DNA of 64,000 nt from contig NZ_CP109199.1 in NCBI RefSeq assembly GCF_036250065.1, positions 992,001 through 1,056,000 on the forward strand, given 5' to 3'. This stretch comes from Micromonospora sp. NBC_01699 (lineage in GTDB: Bacteria > Actinomycetota > Actinomycetes > Mycobacteriales > Micromonosporaceae). The position numbers and the translations under genes are program-made. Numbering within the stretch: position 1 is the first letter of the stretch; every line of letters starts with the position of its first letter. This document shows positions 50,948-59,238 of the stretch, piece after piece. Below the pieces are notes generated by a model. That model did not search any database and was not told the DNA's origin. It saw only the letters and a program-made list of their open reading frames with translations.

Positions 50948-52924
50948 ATGAGCCCGACGGACGTACCCGGCGGAAACCGGTTCCGGTACGGCTCCTGGCG
51001 CGGTGGCCCGGACCCGCTCGCCCCGCCGTACGACGTGCGTGCCGCGGTCGACTCGGTCGGTGCCGAGGTGCTGGCCGGGGGCAGTCTCCGGGACGCGCTG
51101 CGGGCGTTGCTGCGGCAGGGCCCGGCCGGTGGCGCCGGCCTGGACGACCTGCTCGCGCGGGCCCGGCGGATGCGCCGGGAGGCGATGCGCCGGGGCAACC
51201 TCGACGGTGCGGTCACCCGCGCCCAGGCACTGCTGGACCAGGCGCTCGCCGCCGAGCGGGACGAGCTGCGCGGGCGGGACGACGACGGGGCCCGGTTCGC
51301 CGAGACGGTGTTGGACAACCTGCCGAACTCCACCGCCCGCGCGGTCGAGGAGCTGGGCGGGTACGAGTGGACCAGCGACGAGGCCCGGCAGGCGTACCAG
51401 CAGATTCTGGACGGGCTCCGCCGCGACGTGTTGGAGCAGCGGTTCTCCGGGCTGCGCGACGCGCTGCGCTCGTCGGCCGCCGACCCGGCCGCCCGGCAGC
51501 GGCTGGCCGCGATGATGCACGATCTGAACGACCTGCTCGCCCGGCACGGCCGGGGTGAGGACACCACGGACGCGTTCGCCGAGTTCATGCGCCGGCACGG
51601 GGAGTTCTTCCCGGAGCAGCCCGGTTCGACCGACGAGCTGGTGGACGTGCTCGCCCGGCGGGCCGCCGCCGGGGAGCGGCTGATGCGGTCGCTGTCGGAC
51701 CGGCAGCGGGCGGAGCTGTCCCAGTTGATGGAGTCGGCGCTCGGCCCCGAGCTGGCGGCGGAGATGGCCGCTCTCGACGGCAACCTGCGCGGGCTGCGCC
51801 CGGACCTGGCCTGGGATCGGCGCGAGCGGGTCCGGGGCGAGCAGCCGCTGGACTACGGCCAGGCGACCGGTGCGTTGTCCGAGATCGCCGAGCTGGACGA
51901 CCTGCTCGACCAGCTCGGCCAGGAGCATCCGGGGGCGACCCTGGACGAGGTGGACGTGGAGGCGGTCCGGCGCAATCTGGGCCGGGACGCCGCTGACGAC
52001 GTACGCCGGTTGCGTGACCTGGAGCGGGAGCTGCGCCGGCAGGGTTGGGTGACCCGGGGTGGCGACGGCCTGACGTTGAGTCCGAAGGCGCTGCGCCGGC
52101 TCGGCGGGACCGCGTTGCGCCGGGTCTTCGCGGATCTGGGGTCCGGCCGGCGCGGGGAGCACGACCTGCGCGCGGCCGGCGCGGCCGGCGAGGTCACCGG
52201 GGCGTCCAGACCCTGGGAGTACGGCGACGAGCAGCCGCTCGACGTGGTGCGCACGGTCGCCCGCGCGGTACGCCGGGGCGGTGGCGGGGTGCCGGTGGCG
52301 CTGGCGGTCGAGGACTTCGAGGTGGTGGAGACCGAGCGGCGTGCCTCGGCGGCGGTGGCGCTCTGCGTGGACCTGTCCTTCTCGATGGTCTCCGAGGGGC
52401 GGTGGGGTCCGATGAAGCAGACCGCGCTGGCCCTGTCGCATCTGGTCGCGACCAGGTTCCCGCAGGACGCGTTGCAGATCATCGGCTTCGGCCGGGAGGC
52501 CGCCGCGCTGTCCCGGGAGGAGTTGGCGGCGGTCGAGCCGGAGATGGTGCAGGGCACCAACCTTCAGCACGCGCTGCGGTTGGCCGGTCGGCACCTGCGG
52601 CGGCACGCCGGCAGTGAGCCGGTGGTGCTGGTGGTGACCGACGGCGAGCCGACCGCGCACCTGGACCCGGTGGACGGTGTGGGGGTGTTCAACTGGCCGC
52701 CGCTGCGGGAGACGATCGAGGCCACCGTGGTCGAGGTCGACGCGCTGACCCGGTACGGCGCCACGATGAACCTGTTCATGCTGGGCGAGGATCCGGGTCT
52801 GCGCCGGTTCGTCGACGCGGTGGCCAAGCGCTCCGGTGGCCGGGTCTTCACCCCGTCCGCCGACGACCTGGGCCGGTACGTCGTCGCCGACTACCTGCGC
52901 GCCCGCCGGGGCCGCCGCCGCTGA
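50948..52924 (+). CDS. VWA-domain protein, partner of the MoxR-type ATPase
   Basis: A 658-residue cytosolic protein. The long N-terminal region (1-450) is helical and charged. The von Willebrand A domain begins near residue 468 with VALCVDLSFSMVSEG, an intact MIDAS DxSxS, followed by the metal-binding Thr in GTNLQHALRLAG and VVTDGEPTAHLD. The domain order and tight spacing after the AAA+ gene match MoxR-VWA chaperone pairs such as RavA-ViaA or CbbQ-CbbO. The substrate is not evident from neighbours. It is the last gene of the pair; a TetR regulator lies convergent. Confidence 0.88.
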   Translation: MSPTDVPGGNRFRYGSWRGGPDPLAPPYDVRAAVDSVGAEVLAGGSLRDALRALLRQGPAGGAGLDDLLARARRMRREAMRRGNLDGAVTRAQALLDQALAAERDELRGRDDDGARFAETVLDNLPNSTARAVEELGGYEWTSDEARQAYQQILDGLRRDVLEQRFSGLRDALRSSAADPAARQRLAAMMHDLNDLLARHGRGEDTTDAFAEFMRRHGEFFPEQPGSTDELVDVLARRAAAGERLMRSLSDRQRAELSQLMESALGPELAAEMAALDGNLRGLRPDLAWDRRERVRGEQPLDYGQATGALSEIAELDDLLDQLGQEHPGATLDEVDVEAVRRNLGRDAADDVRRLRDLERELRRQGWVTRGGDGLTLSPKALRRLGGTALRRVFADLGSGRRGEHDLRAAGAAGEVTGASRPWEYGDEQPLDVVRTVARAVRRGGGGVPVALAVEDFEVVETERRASAAVALCVDLSFSMVSEGRWGPMKQTALALSHLVATRFPQDALQIIGFGREAAALSREELAAVEPEMVQGTNLQHALRLAGRHLRRHAGSEPVVLVVTDGEPTAHLDPVDGVGVFNWPPLRETIEATVVEVDALTRYGATMNLFMLGEDPGLRRFVDAVAKRSGGRVFTPSADDLGRYVVADYLRARRGRRR

Positions 52925-52977
52925 CGGGTACGGATCGGTCCCGCTGGCCGGCGGTGGTGCACCCGTCGACCGCCGGG

Positions 52978-53613
52978 TCAGGCCGTCGGGTGTGGCTCGT
53001 CCGGCCGGCTCGGTGGCGGTGTCAGCAGCGCGCCGAGCAGGTCGTGCAGTGGCCCGACGAGGTCCTGTTCGGTTGCTGAGCCGAGCGGCTCCAGCGCCGT
53101 CGAGGCGCGCAGCAGGGCGATCCCGAAGGCGGCGGCGAGGGTGACCTGGGCGCGGAGCAGGAGCCGATCGGTGTCGGGGTGGTCGGGTTGCCGACCGGCG
53201 GCCGCCGCCAGGCGTTCGGCGAACGAGCGCAGGATGTCGAGCCGGATCTGCTCGGCCCGTTCGTCGCCGGATTTGCGCAGCAGGATCAGCAGCCGGTTGG
53301 GGTGTTTGCCGTTGGGCGTGTCGGTGAGGTGCCTGGCGATGGCCCGCGGCACCTCTTCAAGCGTCACGTCCACGGAGACGGTACGGCCGAGTTCGTCGAC
53401 CGCGCCGACCAGGCAGGCTTTGAAGAGTCCTTCCTTGGACGTGAAGTAGCGGTTGATCAGCGCGACGTTGACGCCGGCGTCGTCGGCGATGTCGCGCACG
53501 GTGGTGGCGGCGTATCCGTCCCTGGCGAAGCGCTGTCGGGCGGCGTCGAGCAGAAGGTGTCGGGTGCCGGCCGCGTCACGGCGCCGCGCGGGGTGGGGAG
53601 CGTGCGCTGTCAT
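52978..53613 (-). CDS. TetR family regulator controlling the adjacent MFS exporter
   Basis: A 211-residue TetR repressor. The helix-turn-helix is in LLLDAARQRFARDGYAATTVRDIADDAGVNVALINRYFTSKEGLFKACL (about 20-68), and the remainder is the ligand-binding helical domain ending in a proline-rich tail. It is divergent from an MFS exporter, and the 126-bp gap holds two matching operators, a classic drug-responsive divergon. ATG 53613 is favoured by the conserved domain position. The inducer is unknown. Confidence 0.92.
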   Translation of the reverse strand: MTAHAPHPARRRDAAGTRHLLLDAARQRFARDGYAATTVRDIADDAGVNVALINRYFTSKEGLFKACLVGAVDELGRTVSVDVTLEEVPRAIARHLTDTPNGKHPNRLLILLRKSGDERAEQIRLDILRSFAERLAAAAGRQPDHPDTDRLLLRAQVTLAAAFGIALLRASTALEPLGSATEQDLVGPLHDLLGALLTPPPSRPDEPHPTA

Positions 53614-53656
53614 GGCTTCCTCTCGGTCTGTTACCAGGGTAATCGTCTCGACATGT

Positions 53657-53723
53657 GATGTAAACAATTGTTGACTCTGGCTGCTCGGAGGGCATACTGG
53701 GCAAGTCAGCAACTGTTTACATC
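53657..53723. promoter_or_regulatory. Two inverted TetR operators over the exporter promoter
   Basis: GATGTAAACAATTGTTGACT (53657-53676) and AGTCAGCAACTGTTTACATC (53704-53723) are inverted copies matching at 18 of 20 positions. Each is itself nearly palindromic around GTAAACAATTGTTGAC. TTGACT (53671-53676) and CATACT (53693-53698) with a 16-nt spacer form the likely exporter promoter, so one operator covers -35 and the other lies just after the start site. Confidence 0.75.
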
Positions 53724-53739
53724 TAGCTTCGGGGAACTC

Positions 53740-55281
53740 ATGACGCAGACCATCGAGGGGCCGAGCCAGCTCGACCCCGCCACGGGCGTGGGCCGGCGTG
53801 CCGGTCGACCCGCGAACAACGCCCTCCTGGTGGTGTACCTGTCGTTGGGCGGACTGGCGTTCGCCGTACTCCAGTCGCTGGTGGCGCCGGCGATGTCGAC
53901 CATCGGGCAGGACCTGAACGTCTCGACCGGGGACATCAGCTGGATTCTCACGGCGTACCTGCTGGCCGCGTCGGTCCTGACGCCCATTCTCGGCCGCCTC
54001 GGTGACATGGTCGGCAAGCGCCGGGTGCTCATCGGCGTGCTGGCCGTACTGGGCGTGGGGGCCCTGCTGGCCGCCCTCGCCCCGAACCTGACCGTGCTGA
54101 TCGTCGCCCGGGTGCTCCAGGGCGCCGCCGGGGCGATCCTGCCGCTGTCGATCGGCATCGTCCGCGACGAACTGCCCCGGGAGCGGGTCGGCGTCACCGT
54201 CGGCCTGCTGTCGGCGATCTTCGGTGTCGGCGCCGGGGTCGGGATCGTGGCCGCCGGTCCGATCGTGGAACACCTCTCCTGGCACTGGCTGTTCTGGCTG
54301 CCGCTGGTGCTCATCGTCGTCGCACTGTTCGGCGCGATCTTCGGGATGCGGGAGTCGGCGGTGCGTACGCCGGGACGCCTCGACACGCTCGGCGCGACGA
54401 TCCTGTCGGTGTCACTGGTGTCGCTGTTGCTGGCGATCAGCAAGGGACAGGCGTGGGGCTGGGGCGACCCGAAGACCCTCGGCCTGCTCCTGCTCGGCGC
54501 GCTCGCGCTGGCCGTGTTCGTCCTGGTCGAACTGCGGGTCCGGGAGCCCCTGATCGATCTGCGGCTGATGGCCGTACGCGGCGTGTGGGCCACCGACCTG
54601 GTCGCCCTGATCCTCGGCTTCGCGATGTTCGGTACGTTCGTGCTCGTCCCGACGCTGCTGCAACTGCCCGCCGCCACCGGGTACGGCTTCGGCAAGTCGG
54701 TGTCGCAGGCGGGTCTGTTCCTGCTGCCCACCGTCCTGACGATGATCGTCTTCGGCCCGCTCGCCGGTCTGCTCAACCGCCGCTACGGCCCGAAGGTGCC
54801 GATGTTCCTCGGCGCGGTCTCGGTTGTCGTCGCGTTCGTGCTGCCCGCGCTCGCCCACGGTGCGGTCTGGCAGGTGCTGGTCTCCGGAATCCTCACCGGA
54901 GCCGGTATCGGTCTGGCCTTCGCGGCGATGTCCAACGCCATCATCGAGAGCGTTCCGGCGGCTCAGACCGGTGAGGCCAGCGGTGTCAACACCATCGCCC
55001 GGACCATCGGCAGCAGCATCGGCACCGCCGTCGTCGCGGCCGTCATCAGCTCGCACAGCACGCCCCAGGGCCTGCCCACCGACGCCGCGTTCACCGCCGG
55101 CTTCTGGGCCTGCGCGGGCGTGGCCGTACTCGCCGTGTTCGCCGCGCTCGCCCTGCCCTCGGCCCGCCACCGCCGCCAGCAGGCCGTCGCCGCCGGCATC
55201 GACGACCTGCCGCCCGAGCCCGTCGAACTCCACCTGCCCCACCCGCACCGGCAGCACGGGGACGAACCCGCCCGCGGCTGA
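53740..55281 (+). CDS. MFS drug exporter, DHA2 family (14 TM)
   Basis: A 513-residue exporter. Motif A is AYLLAASVLTPILGRLGDMVGKRR, motif B is VLIVARVLQGAAGAILPLSIGIV, and 14 hydrophobic segments are visible. Motif C-like glycines occur in FGVGAGVGIVAAGPIVEHLSW. It should expel a toxic compound in exchange for protons. The C-terminal 35 residues are His/Pro-rich and cytosolic. It is controlled by the divergent TetR protein through the operators at 53657-53723. GGGGAAC precedes the ATG at 53740, and a strong terminator follows. Confidence 0.93.
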   Translation: MTQTIEGPSQLDPATGVGRRAGRPANNALLVVYLSLGGLAFAVLQSLVAPAMSTIGQDLNVSTGDISWILTAYLLAASVLTPILGRLGDMVGKRRVLIGVLAVLGVGALLAALAPNLTVLIVARVLQGAAGAILPLSIGIVRDELPRERVGVTVGLLSAIFGVGAGVGIVAAGPIVEHLSWHWLFWLPLVLIVVALFGAIFGMRESAVRTPGRLDTLGATILSVSLVSLLLAISKGQAWGWGDPKTLGLLLLGALALAVFVLVELRVREPLIDLRLMAVRGVWATDLVALILGFAMFGTFVLVPTLLQLPAATGYGFGKSVSQAGLFLLPTVLTMIVFGPLAGLLNRRYGPKVPMFLGAVSVVVAFVLPALAHGAVWQVLVSGILTGAGIGLAFAAMSNAIIESVPAAQTGEASGVNTIARTIGSSIGTAVVAAVISSHSTPQGLPTDAAFTAGFWACAGVAVLAVFAALALPSARHRRQQAVAAGIDDLPPEPVELHLPHPHRQHGDEPARG

Positions 55282-55290
55282 CCCGGACGT

Positions 55291-55332
55291 AGCCGGGCCG
55301 TGGCCGTCCGCGTCGGTGGCCACGGCCCGGCT
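55291..55332 (+). terminator. Terminator after the MFS exporter
   Basis: Perfect 15-bp arms (55291-55305 and 55318-55332, AGCCGGGCCGTGGCC and complement) with a 12-nt loop, 10 nt after the stop. Confidence 0.8.
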
Positions 55333-55379
55333 GCGCCAACTTCGGGATCGGCGCGGCGGGGCGGGCTTAGGGTCGGGGG

Positions 55380-55856
55380 ATGGAGGTGGACGGGTTGCGG
55401 GGCGCGTACGCGGCGCTGTTCGCCGAGGTCGACGGTGGGCCGTTCCGGGCACCGGTCGGCGACGAGCTGAGCGCCGAACAGGTGCTCGCCCACCTGGTGG
55501 CCAACGACGAGCTGCTGATCGCGGCCACCGAGGCGGTGCTCGCCGGCTCGCCGTACGCGTACTACGAGCTGGACACCATCCATCGCCCGCAACTCGACGA
55601 CCTGATCGACCGGTACGGCGGCCTCGACGGCCTGGCGAGCCGGTTGCGGACCACCAGCGGGCAGCTCTGCGGGCTGACCGGGCAACTGCTGGACAAGACC
55701 GACGCGCTGGTGCAGACCCGGATCCGGGAGGGTGTCCGGATCGACATCGACGAGGCCCTGCCGTGGGGCCGGGCCCTGGACATCCACCGCCGGGTCCACC
55801 TGCCCGCCCACACCGACGACCTGCGAGCCCTGCACGATCCGCCGTCGCCGAGCTGA
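55380..55856 (+). CDS. DinB/maleylpyruvate isomerase-like protein
   Basis: A 158-residue helical protein resembling the mycothiol-dependent maleylpyruvate isomerase/DinB fold: LRGAYAALFAEVDGGPFRAPVGDELSAEQVLAHLVANDELLIAATEAVLAG at the N-terminus and DIHRRVHLPAHTDDLRAL at the C-terminus supply the spaced His residues that bind metal in this fold. The specific reaction is unknown; most actinobacterial members are uncharacterised. It stands alone, convergent to the Cys-rich operon. Confidence 0.62.
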   Translation: MEVDGLRGAYAALFAEVDGGPFRAPVGDELSAEQVLAHLVANDELLIAATEAVLAGSPYAYYELDTIHRPQLDDLIDRYGGLDGLASRLRTTSGQLCGLTGQLLDKTDALVQTRIREGVRIDIDEALPWGRALDIHRRVHLPAHTDDLRALHDPPSPS

Positions 55857-55870
55857 CTGCGTCGCTCGGG

Positions 55871-56275
55871 TCAGCGGGAGTCGGTGACCACGTGCGAGCA
55901 GGCGGGGCAGGCGGCCGGTCCCTGCTCGGCGTACCAGCGGCAGGTGCGCCGGATCGCGCAGCGGGGCAGCGACGCCTCGTCCGGTACGGCCGTCTCCCGG
56001 TACGACTCGACCAGGCGGGCACCGAGGCCGCAGTGCTCCCCGGTCCAGAACCCGCAGGACGAGGTGACGCACGGCCCGGCCAGCCGATATTGCGACTCCG
56101 CCGGTGCGGCCGGGTCCGGCAGCCCGGACAGGGCCACCTCGGCCGGCATCGCCGGGGTGACGTAGGCGACCCGCCCCGCCGGAGTGATCATGCCCAGGAA
56201 CACCGTGGCGTTGGCCTTCGGCGTGCTCGGGCACATCCGCTCCGACGAGTCCGGCCGTACGGGAACCTCGGTCAC
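55871..56275 (-). CDS. Eight-cysteine putative metal-binding protein
   Basis: A 134-residue protein with cysteines at 15, 69, 74, 82, 106, 112, 123 and 126. The last seven fall in two clusters, GPCVTSSCGFWTGEHCGLG and PRCAIRRTCRWYAEQGPAACPACSHVV, suggesting zinc or iron-sulfur binding. No signal peptide or membrane segment is present, so it is probably cytosolic. GTG 56275 overlaps the stop of the 86-residue gene by 4 nt, making it the third gene of a compact operon. I do not recognise the family. It may be a redox or maturation partner for its neighbours. Confidence 0.68.
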   Translation of the reverse strand: MTEVPVRPDSSERMCPSTPKANATVFLGMITPAGRVAYVTPAMPAEVALSGLPDPAAPAESQYRLAGPCVTSSCGFWTGEHCGLGARLVESYRETAVPDEASLPRCAIRRTCRWYAEQGPAACPACSHVVTDSR

Positions 56276-56532
56276 CGTTGGATCCAGAAACCGATATCGT
56301 TGATCTTCGTGCCGAGGTCGTCGGCCAGCGGGCCGTCCACCACCCAGAGGCCGTACCACTCGGGACGCAGTTTGATGTTTCCGTGACCGACGGTGAGCGG
56401 ATTGGACAGTTTCGCCGATACGGTGTGCAGCGCGTTCAGTCCGGCTTTCTGTATCTCGCCGGCGATGCGCGCCTTCTGTGTCTCGTCCAGTTCGACCCCG
56501 TCGACGACGAACCGGAATTCGCTGCGTGCCAT
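56272..56532 (-). CDS. 86-residue small protein of unknown function
   Basis: A small soluble protein, MARSEFRFVVDGVELDETQKARI onward, with a predicted beta-alpha start, a helix ARIAGEIQKAGLNALHTV, and a second half containing LSNPLTVGHGNIKLRPEWYGLWVVDGPLADDLG split by turns, ending INDIGFWIQR. There are no cysteines and no signal. AAGGAGGCAGGA lies before the ATG, a strong ribosome-binding site. It sits between a Tat-exported protein gene and the eight-cysteine protein gene, overlapping the latter. A precursor-peptide role cannot be excluded, but it lacks an obvious core region. Confidence 0.68.
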   Translation of the reverse strand: MARSEFRFVVDGVELDETQKARIAGEIQKAGLNALHTVSAKLSNPLTVGHGNIKLRPEWYGLWVVDGPLADDLGTKINDIGFWIQR

Positions 56533-56547
56533 TCCTGCCTCCTTCGG

Positions 56548-57258
56548 CTAGTACGACTCGGTGTCCAACCCGAGCCGCAGGCTTGTCCTGGTGAATGCCG
56601 CCCAACCCGCCCGGGAGCCGACGTCGGCCGGCTGCCCGGCCCGGCGCAGTGCCCGGTTCGCGGCGGCCCGCCAGTCGGCGGCGGAGGCGGTGCGGTACCC
56701 CCACAGTTCGCGGCACGCCGACACGGCGAACGCGACCTGCTCGGGTGACCCGGTGAAGCCCGCGGGCCCGCCGGTGACGAGGACGCCGTCGGCGGTCGGC
56801 TCGACGAGCGCGAAGTGGTGGTGCAGGCTGGCCAGCGTGGCCCAGTGGGCCCGATCGGTACGCCCGGCGACGAACCCGTCGTGCACCCGGTCGTCGCGGC
56901 GGTACCGCAGCCCGGCCAGGGTGAACACGGCACCGGCGGGATCGGTGTGGCCGGTCACCTGGACCGGCTCCTGCCAGCTCGACGGTGAGTTCGCCGACCA
57001 GAACGCCAGCCACGAACCCAGCCGGTCGTGCAGGTCCAGCTGGAACGGTTGGGCGGTCAGGGCACCGCCCGGCGACCTGATGACGGCGGTGGCGATGCGG
57101 TCCCGGCTGACCGTGGCCGCCGCGTCCGTCGGGCCGGTCGCGGCCGTTTCGGGTCGGGCGGCGAGTGCGGCGGTCGGGCCGGCGACGGTGACCGCCGAGG
57201 CGGTTGCCGCGGTGACCAGCAGTCCCCGGCGGGAGAGTCCAAATGGTGTGTCGCTCAT
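56548..57258 (-). CDS. Tat-exported protein of unknown function
   Basis: A 236-residue protein with a twin-arginine signal SRRGLLVTAATASAVTVAGPTAALAA (about 9-34). The mature part includes QLDLHDRLGSWLAFWSANSPSSW, VTGHTDPAGAVFTLAGLRYRRDDRVHDGFVAG and HWATLASLHHHFALVEPTADGVLVTGGP, then a C-terminal helical stretch ending RLGLDTESY. Tat export often marks cofactor-binding proteins folded in the cytoplasm; no cofactor motif is evident. It is the first gene of the three-gene operon with the 86-residue and eight-cysteine proteins, 15 bp upstream of the former. Confidence 0.7.
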   Translation of the reverse strand: MSDTPFGLSRRGLLVTAATASAVTVAGPTAALAARPETAATGPTDAAATVSRDRIATAVIRSPGGALTAQPFQLDLHDRLGSWLAFWSANSPSSWQEPVQVTGHTDPAGAVFTLAGLRYRRDDRVHDGFVAGRTDRAHWATLASLHHHFALVEPTADGVLVTGGPAGFTGSPEQVAFAVSACRELWGYRTASAADWRAAANRALRRAGQPADVGSRAGWAAFTRTSLRLGLDTESY

Positions 57259-57576
57259 CGTTCACCTTCCCGCTGCGACGACCTTTGCCGAGAGCTTAGC
57301 GATCAAATTATTGTTATCAATACAACAAAGTGTCGTGACAACGACGAAAATTAGTCGGGAAACTGGTGGCGCTCCGGGCTATTCATTGTCGTACGCCGAT
57401 GGCGTCACCTCGGCCGAGGCGGCATGTCGCACCTGTCCGCGCCGATCGGACAGTTCGCCGCCAACCGGACATGATCGGGCATCCCGCCAACATCATGGGA
57501 GCGTTCCCATGTTCTGGGACGTTCGGCTCGGGCTGCCGCCGTGGCATTACGTTCCTGTTAACCGATGGGAGTAAAT
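57259..57576. promoter_or_regulatory. Divergent promoter region with a CebR-like operator
   Basis: A 318-bp gene-free region between the Tat-protein operon and the sugar dehydrogenase gene. TGGGAGCGTTCCCA at 57496-57509 matches the CebR operator TGGGAGCGCTCCCA of Streptomyces at 13 of 14 positions. An AT-rich stretch at 57300-57330 holds TTGTTATCAATACAACAA, a further partial palindrome that may belong to the minus-strand operon promoter. Confidence 0.6.
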
Positions 57577-59160
57577 ATGTTGCGACGTCAATCACTTGGC
57601 CGGTTCGGCGCGGCCGCGACCATCGCCGTACTCGTGCCGCTGGCCCTCACCGGGGCGCCCGCCACCGCCGACCACCAGGCCCGGACCGGATCGTCCGCGA
57701 CAGTCGCGCCGGCCACCATCCAGGCGGCCGCCGTACCGCTGGACCGGCTCACCGTCAGCACCACCCAGGTCGCGTCCGGGCTGCAACGGCCGACCGCGAT
57801 CTTCGCCCCGGACGACGGTAGCGGCCGGCTGCTGATCACCGAGAAGGCCGGCATCGTCCGGGTCTACCACCCCACCACCGGACTCGCCGAGGCCCCGCTG
57901 CTCGACATCACCGACCGGGTTTCCACCGCCGGCAACGAACGCGGCCTGCTCGGCATCGTCACCTCGGCCAACTTCGCCACCAGCCGCGCGTTGTACGTCG
58001 CCTACACCAGCCTCCCGTCGGGCACCCTGACACTGTCCCGGTTCCCCCTCGACCAGGCCAACCAGCAGCCGATCCCGGCCAACCGCGAGCAGATCCTGCT
58101 GACCCAGCCGCACGCCGAGTTCGGCAACCACAACGGCGGGCAACTCGCCTTCGGCCCGGACGGCTACCTCTACTGGAGCCTCGGCGACGGCGGCGGCGCG
58201 GACGACGTACTCAACAGCGGTCAGAATTTGACCACCCTGCTCGGCAAGATCCTCCGGCTGGACGTCGGCCGCGCCTGCGCGCCGCTGGCGTACTGCGTAC
58301 CAGCGGGCAACCCGTTCGTCGGCGTCGCGAACGCCCGGCCGGAAATCTGGGCGTACGGGCTGCGCAACCCGTGGCGGTTCTCGTTCGACCCGGCCGACGG
58401 CTCGCTCTGGATCGCCGACGTCGGCCAGGGCACCTTCGAGGAGGTCGACCACCTGCCCGCCGGCCGGGCCGGGGCGAACCTCGGCTGGTCCTGCCGGGAG
58501 GGCACCCAGGTGTTCAACCAGGCGCGCTGCCCGGCAGGGGCGACCTTCGTCGAACCGGTCTTCACCTACCGCACCTCGGTCGACGGTTGCGCCATCATCG
58601 GCGGGCACGTCTACCGGGGCCGGCAGTACGCTGACATCGCGGCCGGGACCTACCTCGCCACCGACTACTGCTCCGGCACCGGCTTCGCGATCCGGCCGAG
58701 CGGCGGCACGTACGCCACCCGGGCGCTCGGTGAGCTGACCATCCAGCCGACCACCCTCGGGGTGGACGCCGCCGGCGAGATCTACCTTGCCAACGACCTG
58801 CCCGGCCAACTGCACCGGGTGGCCTTCGCGGCCCTTCCGCCGCCGGCCGGCTGCACGGTCGGCTACCGGGTGGACTCCCAGTGGGGGACCGGCTTCACCG
58901 CCACCCTGACCCTGACCAACACCGGCACCGAGCCGATCAACGGCTGGACGGTCGGCTGGACCTTCCCCGGCACCCAGCGCGCCGGCACCTTCTGGAACTC
59001 CGTCGGCACCCAGCAGGGCGCCACCGTAACCGCCCGCAACGCCGCCTGGAACCCCACGATCCCACCCGGCACCTCACTGACCTTCGGCTTCCTCGGCAGC
59101 ACCACCGGCCCCAACCCAGCCCCCACCACCTTCACCCTCAACAACACCCCCTGCGCCTGA
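57577..59160 (+). CDS. Secreted PQQ-type sugar dehydrogenase with C-terminal CBM2
   Basis: A 527-residue exported enzyme. The signal peptide is FGAAATIAVLVPLALTGAPATA. Residues about 50-420 form a soluble aldose-dehydrogenase (GSDH/YliI-like) beta-propeller: ITEKAGIVRVYHPTTG, ERGLLGIVTS, HNGGQLAFGPDGYLYWSLGDGGGADDVLN, YGLRNPWRFSFDPADGSLWIADVGQ and GHVYRGRQY. A family 2 cellulose-binding module follows (about 427-527, starting CTVGYRVDSQWGTGFTATLTLTN, with conserved Trp residues and terminal Cys). It probably oxidises sugars on cellulose surfaces, perhaps feeding electrons to other enzymes. ATG 57577 has GGGAG at 5 nt. A CebR-like box lies 68 bp upstream. Confidence 0.9.
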   Translation: MLRRQSLGRFGAAATIAVLVPLALTGAPATADHQARTGSSATVAPATIQAAAVPLDRLTVSTTQVASGLQRPTAIFAPDDGSGRLLITEKAGIVRVYHPTTGLAEAPLLDITDRVSTAGNERGLLGIVTSANFATSRALYVAYTSLPSGTLTLSRFPLDQANQQPIPANREQILLTQPHAEFGNHNGGQLAFGPDGYLYWSLGDGGGADDVLNSGQNLTTLLGKILRLDVGRACAPLAYCVPAGNPFVGVANARPEIWAYGLRNPWRFSFDPADGSLWIADVGQGTFEEVDHLPAGRAGANLGWSCREGTQVFNQARCPAGATFVEPVFTYRTSVDGCAIIGGHVYRGRQYADIAAGTYLATDYCSGTGFAIRPSGGTYATRALGELTIQPTTLGVDAAGEIYLANDLPGQLHRVAFAALPPPAGCTVGYRVDSQWGTGFTATLTLTNTGTEPINGWTVGWTFPGTQRAGTFWNSVGTQQGATVTARNAAWNPTIPPGTSLTFGFLGSTTGPNPAPTTFTLNNTPCA

Positions 59161-59186
59161 CCTCCCTGCCTCACCCCGAATCACTA

Positions 59187-59238
59187 ATACGGAGAAAGAG
59201 TGGTTATTCCGCCTCGGATAGCCACTCTTTCTCCGTAT
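59187..59238. terminator. Long inverted repeat between the sugar dehydrogenase and GlxA-type genes
   Basis: Arms 59187-59207 and 59218-59238 (ATACGGAGAAAGAGTGGYTAT and complement) pair over 21 bp with one G-T pair. It ends within the last codons of the minus-strand regulator gene. Its AT-richness and layout resemble the hairpin at 5478-5533, and both are followed by GCGCGG. A bidirectional terminator role is likely. Confidence 0.65.

Noticed and set aside
49775-52660. 961-codon minus-strand open frame opposite the MoxR-VWA operon
   Set aside because: It is antisense to two genes with intact motifs and has no domain resemblance.
56272-56532. RiPP precursor peptide
   Set aside because: There is no leader/core division, no cysteine or Ser/Thr-rich core, and no recognisable RiPP-modifying enzyme beside it, so the idea is left only as a remote option.
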